Assembly (NCBI GenBank): GCA_014238065.1
Contig: JABABU010000051.1
Coordinates: 62,001 to 126,000, forward strand
DNA: 64,000 nt
DNA from: Actinomycetota bacterium
GTDB taxonomy: Bacteria > Actinomycetota > Acidimicrobiia > Acidimicrobiales > Poriferisodalaceae
Reading direction: 5' to 3'
This document shows positions 27,165-35,339 of the stretch, piece after piece. Position 1 is the stretch's first letter; every line of letters starts with the position of its first letter. The notes beneath the pieces were generated by a model. That model made no database searches and was not told where the DNA came from. It was given only the letters and a program-made list of their open reading frames with translations. Position numbers and translations under genes: made by a program.

Positions 27165-27944
27165 ATGGAACTGAATGACAGGGTTGCGATCGTCACCGGT
27201 GGAAGTGGGGGCATCGGCAGGGCGATGGCTGCTGCATTTCTCGACCAGGGTGCGCGGGCAGTCGTGCTCGCCGATCTCGACGAAGCCGCTGTGTCGGCAG
27301 CTGCCGGTGAACTCGGCTGCGATGGGACGCAGTGCGACGTCACGGACGAGGCTCAGATCGAGCGGCTGGTCGAATGGACACTCGATACGCACGGGCCGAT
27401 CGACTTGTTCTGCTCGAATGCAGGCGCAGGGGCCGCCGGCGTCCTGACCGACGCACCTAACGAGTCGTGGCAGATGCAGTGGGATCTGCACGTGATGGCT
27501 CATGTGTACGCGGCACGGGCTGTCCTGCCGTCCATGATCGCGAGAGGTGAGGGCTATCTGCTCAACACCGCCTCGGCAGCTGGGCTGCTGGCCGCGATCG
27601 GGTCGGGCCCGTATTCGGTGACGAAGGCGGCTGCCGTGAAGCTGGCCGAGTTCTTGTCGATCACGCATGGCGACGATGGCATCGCTGTGTCGGTGTTGTG
27701 CCCGCAGGGTGTGAACACGGCGATGGCGCCGGCGAGCCTTGGCGATGGGCAGACCGACGGCATCATCGAGGCCGAAGAGTTGGCGGCCGTGGTCGTCGAC
27801 GCCCTCCGCGAGGAGCGGTTCCATGTACTGCCACATCCCGAGGTCGAGGAGTACGTGCGTCGCAAGGGCGACGACGTCGATCGCTGGCTCGGCGGCATGC
27901 GTCGGCTGCGTCGCCGCGCCCTCGCGCTCACCGACGAGGCCTGA
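27165..27944 (+). CDS. Short-chain dehydrogenase/reductase
   Basis: The 259-residue SDR has the nucleotide motif TGGSGGIG (residues 11-18), CSNAGAG (NNAG-equivalent), the catalytic Ser in LLNTASAAG and the Tyr-x3-Lys YSVTK. The usual PG motif is CPQGVNTAM. Asp39 in VLADLDEAA suggests NAD preference. The substrate is unknown. The gene has its own 176-bp upstream gap, in which I see no regulatory motif, and it is followed 38 bp later by a LexA-box promoter. Confidence 0.9.
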   Translation: MELNDRVAIVTGGSGGIGRAMAAAFLDQGARAVVLADLDEAAVSAAAGELGCDGTQCDVTDEAQIERLVEWTLDTHGPIDLFCSNAGAGAAGVLTDAPNESWQMQWDLHVMAHVYAARAVLPSMIARGEGYLLNTASAAGLLAAIGSGPYSVTKAAAVKLAEFLSITHGDDGIAVSVLCPQGVNTAMAPASLGDGQTDGIIEAEELAAVVVDALREERFHVLPHPEVEEYVRRKGDDVDRWLGGMRRLRRRALALTDEA

Positions 27945-27976
27945 GACGTCTTCCACACGAACCGAACGATCGATAC

Positions 27977-28006
27977 TTGACTCGAACACATGTTCGACGC
28001 GACTAT
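27977..28006 (+). promoter_or_regulatory. Promoter with a perfect LexA box in the spacer
   Basis: A candidate -35 TTGACT (27977-27982) and -10 GACTAT (28001-28006) are separated by 18 bp. That spacer contains CGAACACATGTTCG (27983-27996), a LexA box with perfect 5-bp arms. The predicted transcription start falls at about 28012-28013, on the ATG of the next ORF, so the mRNA would be leaderless. Confidence 0.78.
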
Positions 28007-28012
28007 CTGAAT

Positions 28013-28213
28013 ATGTCATCGACGTCGAGCCACATGCCCGCCCATGAGATCGCCCAGATCCGGCAGACCGTCGCGATGCTGCAGCCAGGAACAGACACCC
28101 AGCTGAGCCGCGAGCACGTGTTGCGCATGGTGGCCGAGATCAACCGCTTACAGAACGATCTCGTGTCGCTCACCACCGGCCTGAGAACTCTGCTCGACCA
28201 GACCGCTACCTGA
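28013..28213 (+). CDS. Small SOS-controlled protein of unknown function
   Basis: The 66-residue ORF begins at an ATG directly after the LexA-box promoter. The protein has a Ser/His-rich N-terminus followed by a probable helical region: HEIAQIRQTVAMLQPGTD, then LSREHVLRMVAEINRLQNDL and VSLTTGLRTLLDQ, with heptad-like hydrophobic spacing that suggests a helical hairpin or coiled coil. No membrane segment or catalytic motif. There is no Shine-Dalgarno sequence, consistent with leaderless translation. I know of no named family. Its placement under a strong LexA site implies induction by DNA damage. Confidence 0.7.
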   Translation: MSSTSSHMPAHEIAQIRQTVAMLQPGTDTQLSREHVLRMVAEINRLQNDLVSLTTGLRTLLDQTAT

Positions 28214-28267
28214 GGCCTCGTGGCCTTGACGGGGCCACCGCGTCGGCGGGAGCCGTGGACGGCACGG

Positions 28268-29062
28268 TCAGTCGGCGTCCGGCGCCCCGCCGTCGATCCG
28301 CAGGTCGGTACCGGTGATCGGCCACGCTGCCTCCGACACGACGTACGCGACGAGGTTCGCTATGTCGCGTGGATCCGGCACGCGACCCACCAGGTTCGGG
28401 AACAACTTGGCAGCGGCCCAGGGACTGAGTACATCATCCCAGTCGCCACTGACACCGGCTTTCGCCGCCTGCCGCTCGACGACCTCTCGCATCTCGGCGG
28501 TGGCGATGATGCCGGGGCTCACGAGGTTGGCGGTGATCCCAGAACCCGACAACTCTTTGGCGAGGCTCCTGACAATGGCCGGCAGTGCGGCTTTGGCCCC
28601 GTAGTAGTCGGGGTTACGCGTACCGGGCATCATCGTGCCGACAGTGCCAAGGAAGACGATGCGCCCCCATCCGAGTTCGCGCATGGCCGGTACTGCGAGA
28701 TCGGTGAGGCGGGAGGCTTGGACGACGTTGCGTTCCCACGCATCGTGCCAGCGATCGCCGTCGCCGCTCCCCCATTTCGTGCCGACAGGCGTGCCGTAGT
28801 TGTTGACCAGCACACTGACGACGCCGAGCTGACACGCCTCATCGAACACCGAGGCGGCACCGTCGGTTGTGGTCACGTCGCCGACGACAGCGCCGGCAAC
28901 TCCACCAGCAGCTTCGATCGCGGAGACGACCGCGTCACATTGACCTGGCTTCCATCCGTGCACTGCAACGGGATGGCCGGCCTCGGCGAGGCACGCCGCT
29001 ATCGCCGATCCGGTTCCGCGGTGGCTGCCGGTGACGAGCGCAACTCTTGATGACGTGGTCAG
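28268..29062 (-). CDS. Short-chain dehydrogenase/reductase, apparent CTG start
   Basis: The 264-residue SDR has TGSHRGTG as the nucleotide motif (about residues 11-18), VNNYGTP for NNAG, and catalytic YYGAK with PGIIATAEM after it. The first ATG/GTG/TTG in frame is the GTG at 28963, which would remove the whole Rossmann glycine motif. Upstream the frame is closed by a TGA, and between them only CTG at 29062 fits: it precedes TTSSRVALVTGSHRGTG and follows GGTGAG at six bases. So a CTG start is proposed; alternatively the original start codon was mutated. Substrate unknown. Confidence 0.75.
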   Translation of the reverse strand: MTTSSRVALVTGSHRGTGSAIAACLAEAGHPVAVHGWKPGQCDAVVSAIEAAGGVAGAVVGDVTTTDGAASVFDEACQLGVVSVLVNNYGTPVGTKWGSGDGDRWHDAWERNVVQASRLTDLAVPAMRELGWGRIVFLGTVGTMMPGTRNPDYYGAKAALPAIVRSLAKELSGSGITANLVSPGIIATAEMREVVERQAAKAGVSGDWDDVLSPWAAAKLFPNLVGRVPDPRDIANLVAYVVSEAAWPITGTDLRIDGGAPDAD

Positions 29063-29086
29063 GGCGCTCTCACCACCCTCGGTTCA

Positions 29087-29320
29087 TCACTTGACGTCGG
29101 CAACGTCCGGGTACAGGTGTTCGAGGGTGCCCGGTTCGATCTTGCATGTGTCGATGTAGGAGTCGACGTCGTCCTGTTTGAGACGGATCACACGGCCGAA
29201 CCTGTAGGCAGTGAGGTCACCTTCGTCGATGAACCGATACAGCGTTCTCGGCGTTATGCCGAGCCGTCGCGCTGCTGCAGCCGTCGACAGCCAGTGCACT
29301 TCTTCGGTCATGACGATCAT
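29087..29320 (-). CDS. Excisionase-type helix-turn-helix DNA-binding protein
   Basis: The 77-residue protein is a MerR-like/excisionase winged helix: WLSTAAAARRLGITPRTLYR is the helix-turn-helix and AYRFGRVIRLKQDDVDSYI the wing and second helix. Small regulators of this class bind AT-rich or repeated sites. AGAGGG precedes the ATG at 29320 by seven bases; ATGs at 29311 and 29335 are alternatives. It is read away from the Tad locus across an AT-rich 240-bp gap, so it could regulate that locus; no direct evidence. Confidence 0.8.
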   Translation of the reverse strand: MIVMTEEVHWLSTAAAARRLGITPRTLYRFIDEGDLTAYRFGRVIRLKQDDVDSYIDTCKIEPGTLEHLYPDVADVK

Positions 29321-29534
29321 GTTAAACCCTCTCATGCTGTCTCACTTCATCTCGTTCACTGCTCACTTCAAAATGAATACGCTTCGTTCCGCGATGGGTA
29401 CGGCGCTTCCGTCCTTTTCGACAACTCGACCCAGCACCTTTCGTGTTGTTTGTTCCGGACAGAGACGATCACGGACAACACCTTCTGTAGTCACTTATCA
29501 ATATTTCATTATATTTCATATGTTATCTTGTACC

Positions 29535-29566
29535 TATTGACCACGATGGGTAGTTTTCACTACGGT
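29535..29566 (+). promoter_or_regulatory. Promoter of the first tad transcription unit
   Basis: TATTGACCAC (29535-29544) contains -35 TTGACC, followed after 18 bp by TACGGT (29561-29566) as -10. The upstream 70 bp is very AT-rich, like an UP element. The start of transcription would be near 29573, two bases before the ATG, giving a leaderless mRNA. The remainder of the gap 29321-29574 holds nothing else recognisable. Confidence 0.6.
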
Positions 29567-29574
29567 GCTCGCCC

Positions 29575-30270
29575 ATGGCCACGGTCACAGACCCGGCGGG
29601 AACCGGCCCCGAACTCGACCGCGACATCGCAGCTCCGTCACACATCATCCGACCTCGCCGAGCATGGCCGGGAAGTCGTGCCACTGTCGGTGGACTGCTC
29701 GTCGCGCTCGCTGCTATCGGTCTGTTCTCGGCGTTTCAAAATGCCAACGCAGGCCCCGAGACGCGCTACGTCGTAACGCTTGGCAGCATCGCTCCCGGTA
29801 CGATCCTCACCGCCGAACACCTCGGAACTCAGGCCATGGAGCTCCCGGAGTCGGTCGGCCTGCGTTCGTTCACGCTCGACGAGGAAACCGATCTGCTTGG
29901 AGCCGTGACCACCCAGGCCATCGGTGCAGGCGAACTCGTCCAACTCAGCGACGTTCGCAGTGGCAATGGCGCTTCGTCGGTCGCCCAATTCGAGGTCAGC
30001 TTCCGCGTGAACGCCGATCGGGCTGTCGACGGGTCGCTGCGCGCCGGAGAGACCATAGACATCATCGCCACGCTCGGCACCGGCCAGACCGCTCCGACGC
30101 AGCTCGTGCTTCCTCAGGTCCTCCTGCTCCATGTCTCTCGGAGCGACGAGCCAGGCCTCGCCGGTCAGCAGCAGGTGATCACCGTTGCGCTCGACGACCG
30201 GGAACATGCCCTCGCCATCGCCGCTGCGGCCGACAAGGGCCAGCTCACCCTCGTACGAATGAACCACTGA
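29575..30270 (+). CDS. CpaB/RcpC-like Flp pilus assembly protein (SAF domain)
   Basis: The 231-residue protein has one membrane helix (about residues 38-57, VGGLLVALAAIGLFSAFQ) and a SAF domain (about 65-125: YVVTLGSIAPGTILTAEHL, then GAVTTQAIGAGELVQLSDV), followed by a CpaB C-terminal part (IDIIATLGTG, VITVALDDREHALAIAAAA). CpaB proteins act outside the membrane in Tad/Flp pilus assembly. First gene of the first tad unit; tadZ follows 1 bp after its stop. Confidence 0.82.
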   Translation: MATVTDPAGTGPELDRDIAAPSHIIRPRRAWPGSRATVGGLLVALAAIGLFSAFQNANAGPETRYVVTLGSIAPGTILTAEHLGTQAMELPESVGLRSFTLDEETDLLGAVTTQAIGAGELVQLSDVRSGNGASSVAQFEVSFRVNADRAVDGSLRAGETIDIIATLGTGQTAPTQLVLPQVLLLHVSRSDEPGLAGQQQVITVALDDREHALAIAAAADKGQLTLVRMNH

Positions 30271-30271
30271 C

Positions 30272-31564
30272 GTGCCGACCGATCGGTTCGTCGTGCTCGG
30301 TCTCGGCTCGGTCCGGTCGATGTGGACACGCGAGGTCACCAGCTGGGCCATGTCCGGCGCGATTGCGGTCGACTTCGTCAAGTGTGTATCGGTCGAGGAA
30401 CTCACGGCGCGACTCCGCGGCGGACGAACGCACTCGGCCGTAATGTGCGACGGCTCGGTTCCTGGCGTCGATCGCGACGTGTTCGCTCTCGCCTCCGAGT
30501 TCGATACAGCCGTCATCGTGGTCGGCGAGTCGGAGCGCAACTGGGAAGAGCTCGGGGCAGCCGCGCGCCTGCACGAGATCTTCGGTCGCGAAGACCTCCT
30601 CGCGGCACTCGAGACCGTCGCCAGACCCGTGCGCCGCAGCGAGCACATCGAGTTGATCCCCGATGTCATCAACGAGACGAGTCCTTTCAGCGCACAGGTG
30701 GTCGCTGTCACCGGACGACAAGGCACCGGTGTCTCCACCATCGGCATCGCACTCGCACAAGCATTCGGATCATCGGGCAGGATGGGCGGCCTCGTCGTTC
30801 TGGCCGACTTTGCGCTCGACGGTGACCTGGCCATGCTGCACGACGCGACCGACATCGTTCCCGGTGTACAGGAACTGGTGGACGCCCACCGAACTGGTCG
30901 TCCGTCGAACACCGAGATCCGATCGATGACCTACGCCGTGACGCACCGGAGATACGACCTGCTCCTCGGGCTGCGGCGCCATCGCGACTGGGTCACTCTT
31001 CGACCACGTGCCTTCGGCGCAATGCTCGAAGGTCTGGTCAGGAGCTACCGGATGGTGGTCGCCGACATCACGGCCGACTTCGAAGGCGAAGATGCCTGTG
31101 GTTCGGTGGACATCGAGGAACGAAACGTTGCGGCCAGAGCAACAGCACAGGCCGCCGACCTCGTTGTTGCCGTCGGAACACCGACCCTCGTCGGTATTCA
31201 CGGTCTGGTCAGAACGATCGACGCACTCACCGAACTCGGTGTGAGCAGCGAGAACATTCAGCCGGTGATCAACTTCGCGCCGCGATCGCAGCGAACTCGG
31301 GCCGACCTGGCGCGGTCAGTGGCCGACCTCGTGAACTCCGAAGATCGCGCCAAGTTGGCGTCACCGATTCACATCGTCGAGCGTCGTAATCTCGACGACG
31401 TCCATCGCAACGGAACGCCGATGCCAGAAAGTGTCTGCTCAGTGCTCCTCGGCGCCGTCGATGCCGGCCTCCACCGCGACATGGCAATGGCAGGCTCACC
31501 ACCAGACATCGACGACCTCGCCCCTGCGACGCCAGGCTCCCTCGGAACCCATGAGCCCGACTGA
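30272..31564 (+). CDS. TadZ/CpaE-like pilus localisation ATPase
   Basis: The 430-residue protein has an N-terminal receiver-like region and a MinD/ParA-like ATPase domain from about residue 148. The P-loop reads VTGRQGTGVSTIG, lacking the usual Walker A lysine, a deviation also seen in TadZ/CpaE proteins. Other ATPase parts: GGLVVLADFALDGDLAML and the aspartate-containing RMVVADITADFE. TadZ places the pilus machine at a cell site. The GTG start is 1 bp after the CpaB stop. The gene ends facing an opposite-strand lipoprotein gene that separates it from cpaF. Confidence 0.82.
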   Translation: MPTDRFVVLGLGSVRSMWTREVTSWAMSGAIAVDFVKCVSVEELTARLRGGRTHSAVMCDGSVPGVDRDVFALASEFDTAVIVVGESERNWEELGAAARLHEIFGREDLLAALETVARPVRRSEHIELIPDVINETSPFSAQVVAVTGRQGTGVSTIGIALAQAFGSSGRMGGLVVLADFALDGDLAMLHDATDIVPGVQELVDAHRTGRPSNTEIRSMTYAVTHRRYDLLLGLRRHRDWVTLRPRAFGAMLEGLVRSYRMVVADITADFEGEDACGSVDIEERNVAARATAQAADLVVAVGTPTLVGIHGLVRTIDALTELGVSSENIQPVINFAPRSQRTRADLARSVADLVNSEDRAKLASPIHIVERRNLDDVHRNGTPMPESVCSVLLGAVDAGLHRDMAMAGSPPDIDDLAPATPGSLGTHEPD

Positions 31565-31617
31565 CACCAAGAGCGCGCGGAGTCGGACGTCAGAAACTCG
31601 TCGCGCAGCGAGGTCGC

Positions 31618-32397
31618 TTAGGCCGGTGCCCAGGTGTGTGTGCAGCTGGCGGTGGCGCTGATGCCATCGCCGTCTGTGATGATCACCACGACGGTGAACG
31701 TGCCCGGCGTGTCGTACACATGCCAGAAGGCACCCGTGAGTCCGCCGTCTTCGAGGGTGCTGCCGAAGTCCTTGCCGTCGCCGTAGTCGATCGAGATGCT
31801 GCCGAAACTGCGATATGTCTCGGTGTGGCCGAACTTGGCGCGGTAGCGGGCTTGAGTCTCGGTCTCGGTGCCTGGACAGGTGATGGCGATGGTTGGATCG
31901 CCAGGTTGGGAATCTCGCAACGTGATGGTCGTGGTCGTGATGATCGTCATCTCGTCGAAGACGGCTTGACGCAGAAGCGGACCGGCAGTGTCGAGCGTCA
32001 ATCGGTCGGCGACACCTGTTTCGGGAATGCCCATCTCGCGCTGGAACGCGAGTGTGGCCGTCTCCGTCTGTGGGCCGAAGAAACCATCGATGTCGACTTG
32101 AGCCCCGCGGTCGAGGAGGAACTGCTGCCACACGCTGACAGCAGCGTTCGTCCATTCACGTCGGACGTTGTCGGTGGTCGCGGGCGACGACGTAGAACTC
32201 AGAGTTGTCGTCGTGGCGTCGAGGCCACCGGCACTCGTCGTGTCGGTTCCTGGCAATGTCGTTGTCGAAACGCCAGCAGATTCGTCGGTGGTGCTGTCAC
32301 CTCCGCCGCCACAGGCTGTGGCCGTCAAAACGAGCGCGGCCGTCATGGCAACCGTCCGAATTGCCCACACAACAGGTCTTTCACCCCTCAGAACCAC
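31618..32397 (-). CDS. Lipoprotein with peptidoglycan-binding and PKD-like domains
   Basis: The 259-residue protein has a lipoprotein signal ending LTATAC (lipidated Cys at about residue 29), a long Thr/Ser linker, a PG_binding_1 domain (about residues 85-145: AVSVWQQFLLDRGAQVDIDG, then FGPQTETATLAFQREMGIPE) and a C-terminal PKD-like beta domain (SISIDYGDGKDF, then FWHVYDTPGTFTVVVIITDG). It is expected on the outer face, bound to peptidoglycan. It sits on the opposite strand inside the tad locus. The start may be the GTG at 32370 instead of 32397. Confidence 0.8.
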   Translation of the reverse strand: MVLRGERPVVWAIRTVAMTAALVLTATACGGGGDSTTDESAGVSTTTLPGTDTTSAGGLDATTTTLSSTSSPATTDNVRREWTNAAVSVWQQFLLDRGAQVDIDGFFGPQTETATLAFQREMGIPETGVADRLTLDTAGPLLRQAVFDEMTIITTTTITLRDSQPGDPTIAITCPGTETETQARYRAKFGHTETYRSFGSISIDYGDGKDFGSTLEDGGLTGAFWHVYDTPGTFTVVVIITDGDGISATASCTHTWAPA

Positions 32398-33052
32398 GTC
32401 AACAACGGTAACTCAGGAATCGGGCCAGCACCATAGGTGGTCGCCCGATACGGCTTCAGACACAGCTCCTACATCGAAACTATTTTCCGGATGGCGTTGT
32501 ATCCATTGGGGCTCGATGGGAATCTGGGGCGAGCGGATGGGTCCGCAACATGTGGTGAATCTCATGTACATCAGCATGCGTTGGACCAGATCAAGGGGGG
32601 TCCGGCTAAGACTGCTGTCCTGGTAACAGCGGTGGCCGCGAAGCTATGAGACGACTCCGTTTAGGGATGCCGGCGCCACCACTTCGCTGACGAGCACGCC
32701 CGGGAGCTTCGGAGTGTCGAGCCTGAGCGACTCGCTCAGTGAACTCATCGGCAGACGGTCGGCTACTGCGGTCAATCCTGGTTTCGACGGAGGGCGACCT
32801 CCTGATCTGCAGGGGCACCTACGCACAGCCTGGGCACATTCAGATCTTGACCGCTGCAGCGGTCAGCGTTGCCGAACGCGACAGTCACCAAGATCGTGCA
32901 AGCCGCTGCCGCCAATCGACCGGTGCATCTCGCTGAGAGCTGCCTTCGGATATACCGCACCGCCACAAAGGTATGTGCCGTGAAACACGAAAACTCACAT
33001 CACGTGATCTGTTAGATGATATTTCCTGATGTTTCAATAAAATTCATTATTT
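32398..33052. other. Non-coding region within the tad locus
   Basis: About 650 bp with no supported gene. Short open frames exist on both strands around 32640-32980 but none has a ribosome-binding site or a family resemblance. GC content falls sharply from about 32990 toward the cpaF promoter. Confidence 0.5.
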
Positions 33053-33084
33053 TATTGACCACTGTTGGTGTTGATCAATAGTGT
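33053..33084 (+). promoter_or_regulatory. Promoter of the second tad transcription unit (cpaF)
   Basis: TATTGACCAC (33053-33062), identical to the box before the first tad unit, contains -35 TTGACC; TAGTGT (33079-33084) follows after the same 18-bp spacing. The 45 bp upstream are AT-rich. The shared box implies coordinate control of both tad units. Confidence 0.6.
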
Positions 33085-33086
33085 AC

Positions 33087-33131
33087 GTGGCAGGGTGAAA
33101 GGTGGCAGGGTGAAAGGTGGCAGGATGAAGA
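33087..33131 (+). repeat. Three 15-bp tandem repeats upstream of cpaF
   Basis: Units GTGGCAGGGTGAAAG at 33087-33101 and 33102-33116, and a variant at 33117-33131. Each carries a purine-rich segment that could act as a Shine-Dalgarno sequence; the third contains the ATG of the small upstream ORF. They lie in the predicted 5' leader of the cpaF mRNA. Confidence 0.85.
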
Positions 33132-33166
33132 AAGCTGCACAGACCGACCTGCGCCGCGAACCGTGA
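33125..33166 (+). CDS. Possible 13-residue leader peptide coupled to cpaF
   Basis: ATG at 33125 opens MKKAAQTDLRREP and ends at a TGA (33164-33166) that overlaps the GTG start of cpaF by two bases. AAAGGTGG from the tandem repeats precedes the ATG. The overlap suggests that cpaF translation depends on ribosomes finishing this peptide. Not recognisable as a known leader; could be fortuitous. Confidence 0.4.
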   Translation: MKKAAQTDLRREP

Positions 33167-34458
33167 CGACGATCAGTCCGCTTGCTGAGATCGAACACGC
33201 GGTCCAGTCGCGCGCCAAAGATCTCGCCCTCGATCCTTCGCTGCCGGACGGCGCTCATCTACTGTCCACCCTCGTCTCAGAGGAAGTGCAGCGCTGGAGC
33301 CTCGACTACAAGCGCGGCCGTCGCGAATTCGACCTCACCGACCCCGACGGCGTCGCCGAGCGGGTCAACCGCAACCTCACCGGCTACGGGCCGCTACAGC
33401 CACTCCTCGATGACGATGATGTCTGGGAAATCATGGTGAACGCCCCCGACACGATTTTCGTGAAGCGGCACAATGGGCCGAGCGGGTACCACCATGAGGT
33501 CTTTCACGACGACGACCACGTCCGCCGCACTCTCACGAAGATCATGGATGACGCATCGTCGGCTCACAGAACGCTCGATCCCACGGAAGGGCTCCAAGAC
33601 GCCCAGCTCGACAACGGCTCACGCCTGCACATCGTCCACAGCGACGTTGCCAAAGACAGCCACATGATCTTCAACATTCGGAAGTTCACGGGCGTCGCGT
33701 ACCGCACGCTGGGTGAGCTGGTTGAAGTCGGGACACTGTCGGCTGCCGTGGCCGGGCTTCTTCGAGCCGCCGTCCGGAGTCGAGCGTCGATCCTGTTCGC
33801 AGGGTCACCGGGAACAGGCAAGACGACGCTGCTGTCATGCTGCGCTTCGGAGCTCGATCCGAGCTTGCGCGTTGTCGTAGCTGAGGAGGTCTTCGAAGCC
33901 GACGTGCCACTCCCGAACGTCGCGTCAATGCAGACGCGGCCCGCAAGAGCCGAACGTGACGCCGTCGATCTGCGGCGGCTCGTTTCCGGCTTCCTGCGAA
34001 TGGCGCCTGACGTCGCCATCGTTGGCGAAGTGCGCGACCGAGAAGCACTCCCGCTGCTGCTCACCCTGTCGAGCGGTGTGACCGGCTACACCACAATTCA
34101 TGCCGGCTCCGCCCGTCAGGCACTGACACGGCTCAGATTCATCTGTCAGCTATCTGATACTTCGAACGAGTTGCCGATGGCCGCGCTCAACAGTCTCGTG
34201 AGCGAGGCGATCGATCTGGTCGTTCACCTCGAGCGAACCCCGCACGGCGTCGAGGTCTCCGAAGTTCTGGCCGTCGAAGATCTCACCACCGGCCTCGACG
34301 GGATCCACTTCACCGCCACCACCCTTTTTGACCGATCGAGCCCAGAAAACCGAGTCGCCTGGACTGGCGATCACCCGATCCGGCTCGGAAGGAAACTGAA
34401 GAACAACGGCCACAACGTGACCGACCTGCTTGGTGGGCTGAGTGAGATGACCCGGTGA
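33163..34458 (+). CDS. cpaF: TadA/CpaF-type secretion ATPase
   Basis: The 431-residue type II/IV secretion ATPase powers Flp pilus assembly. Motifs: NLTGYGPLQPLL at the start of the family domain, IMVNAPDTIFVKR, Walker A FAGSPGTGKTTLL (about residues 215-227), the Asp box/Walker B RMAPDVAIVGEVRDREA, and the His box TGYTTIHAGSARQALTRL. All key elements are intact. GTG start. Its stop overlaps the GTG of tadB by 4 bp. Confidence 0.93.
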   Translation: MTTISPLAEIEHAVQSRAKDLALDPSLPDGAHLLSTLVSEEVQRWSLDYKRGRREFDLTDPDGVAERVNRNLTGYGPLQPLLDDDDVWEIMVNAPDTIFVKRHNGPSGYHHEVFHDDDHVRRTLTKIMDDASSAHRTLDPTEGLQDAQLDNGSRLHIVHSDVAKDSHMIFNIRKFTGVAYRTLGELVEVGTLSAAVAGLLRAAVRSRASILFAGSPGTGKTTLLSCCASELDPSLRVVVAEEVFEADVPLPNVASMQTRPARAERDAVDLRRLVSGFLRMAPDVAIVGEVRDREALPLLLTLSSGVTGYTTIHAGSARQALTRLRFICQLSDTSNELPMAALNSLVSEAIDLVVHLERTPHGVEVSEVLAVEDLTTGLDGIHFTATTLFDRSSPENRVAWTGDHPIRLGRKLKNNGHNVTDLLGGLSEMTR

Positions 34459-35339
34459 ATGCACTGATCTTCACGATGTGCGGAGCAACCGGCGTGTTCC
34501 TCCTCTACTCGCGATTCGCGTTCGACCGCCGCACTCTCATCACCTCCACATCAACAACCAAAGCGTCATCGGAACGGCAACGAGCATCCGACTGGCTTGC
34601 CCAAGCTGGCCTCATCGACGTCCACTGGCGCGAGTTCGCGGCCGTCTGCGCAACGCTGTTCGCGGTCGCGTTCCTCGTCACCTTCGCCATCTTTGGCAGC
34701 ATCATCCCCGGCGCCATCGGCGGGACCTTCGCATCGACCTGGCCGCTTCTCTCCTACCGCCAAAGGCGAGCGAGACGAATCGCGCTCGCCCAAGAGTCGT
34801 GGCCGCGAATGATCGAAGAGGTCAGGATTCTCACCGGCTCCATCGGCGCCTCGATCCCACAGGCTCTGTTCCAAGTGGGACGCCGCGCACCAGTCGACCT
34901 CAAGGACGCGTTCGATCTCGCACACCGAGAATGGCTGTTGTCGACCAACTTCGAACGGGCGATCGGTGTGCTGAAGTCGACGTTGGCCGATTCCACTGCC
35001 GATGCTGCGTGCGAGACGCTCCTCACCGCCCACCAGATCGGCGGTGTCGATCTCAACCGACGGCTGGCTGACCTGGCCGAGGATCGGCTCGCCGACGTCC
35101 AGGGCCGGAAGGATGCGAGAGCACAGCAAGCAGGAGCCAGGTTTGCGAGGTTGTTCGTACTGATCGTGCCGATCGGCATGGCGTTCGTTGGCCTGACCAT
35201 CGGCGACGGCCGTGCCGCCTATCAGACATCGGCTGGCCAAGTCGCTGTCGTCATCGGGCTCCTTCTCATGACGGGGTGCTGGCTCTGGGCCGGCCGAATG
35301 ATGATGATCCCGGCAGAGCAGAGGGTGTTTGCAGAATGA
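34455..35339 (+). CDS. TadB-like pilus platform protein
   Basis: The 294-residue inner-membrane protein has N-terminal membrane helices (about residues 1-20, 58-78 and 80-98), a T2SSF cytoplasmic domain (about 115-240: WPRMIEEVRILTGSIGASIP, then VDLKDAFDLAHREW) and two C-terminal helices (LFVLIVPIGMAFVGLTIGD and VVIGLLLMTGCWLWAGR). With TadC it forms the platform moved by the ATPase. It overlaps cpaF by 4 bp and tadC by 4 bp (ATGA), typical tad gene order. Confidence 0.87.
   Translation: MNALIFTMCGATGVFLLYSRFAFDRRTLITSTSTTKASSERQRASDWLAQAGLIDVHWREFAAVCATLFAVAFLVTFAIFGSIIPGAIGGTFASTWPLLSYRQRRARRIALAQESWPRMIEEVRILTGSIGASIPQALFQVGRRAPVDLKDAFDLAHREWLLSTNFERAIGVLKSTLADSTADAACETLLTAHQIGGVDLNRRLADLAEDRLADVQGRKDARAQQAGARFARLFVLIVPIGMAFVGLTIGDGRAAYQTSAGQVAVVIGLLLMTGCWLWAGRMMMIPAEQRVFAE

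Noticed and set aside
28268-28963. SDR start at GTG 28963
   Set aside because: It would remove the TGSHRGTG nucleotide-binding motif that is encoded in frame just upstream.
32644-32966. Small secreted protein gene (or broken gene) on the minus strand
   Set aside because: Two short frames read plausibly (ADRLPMSSLSESLRLDTPKL and a hydrophobic stretch) but neither has a ribosome-binding site, and the opposite strand reads equally well.
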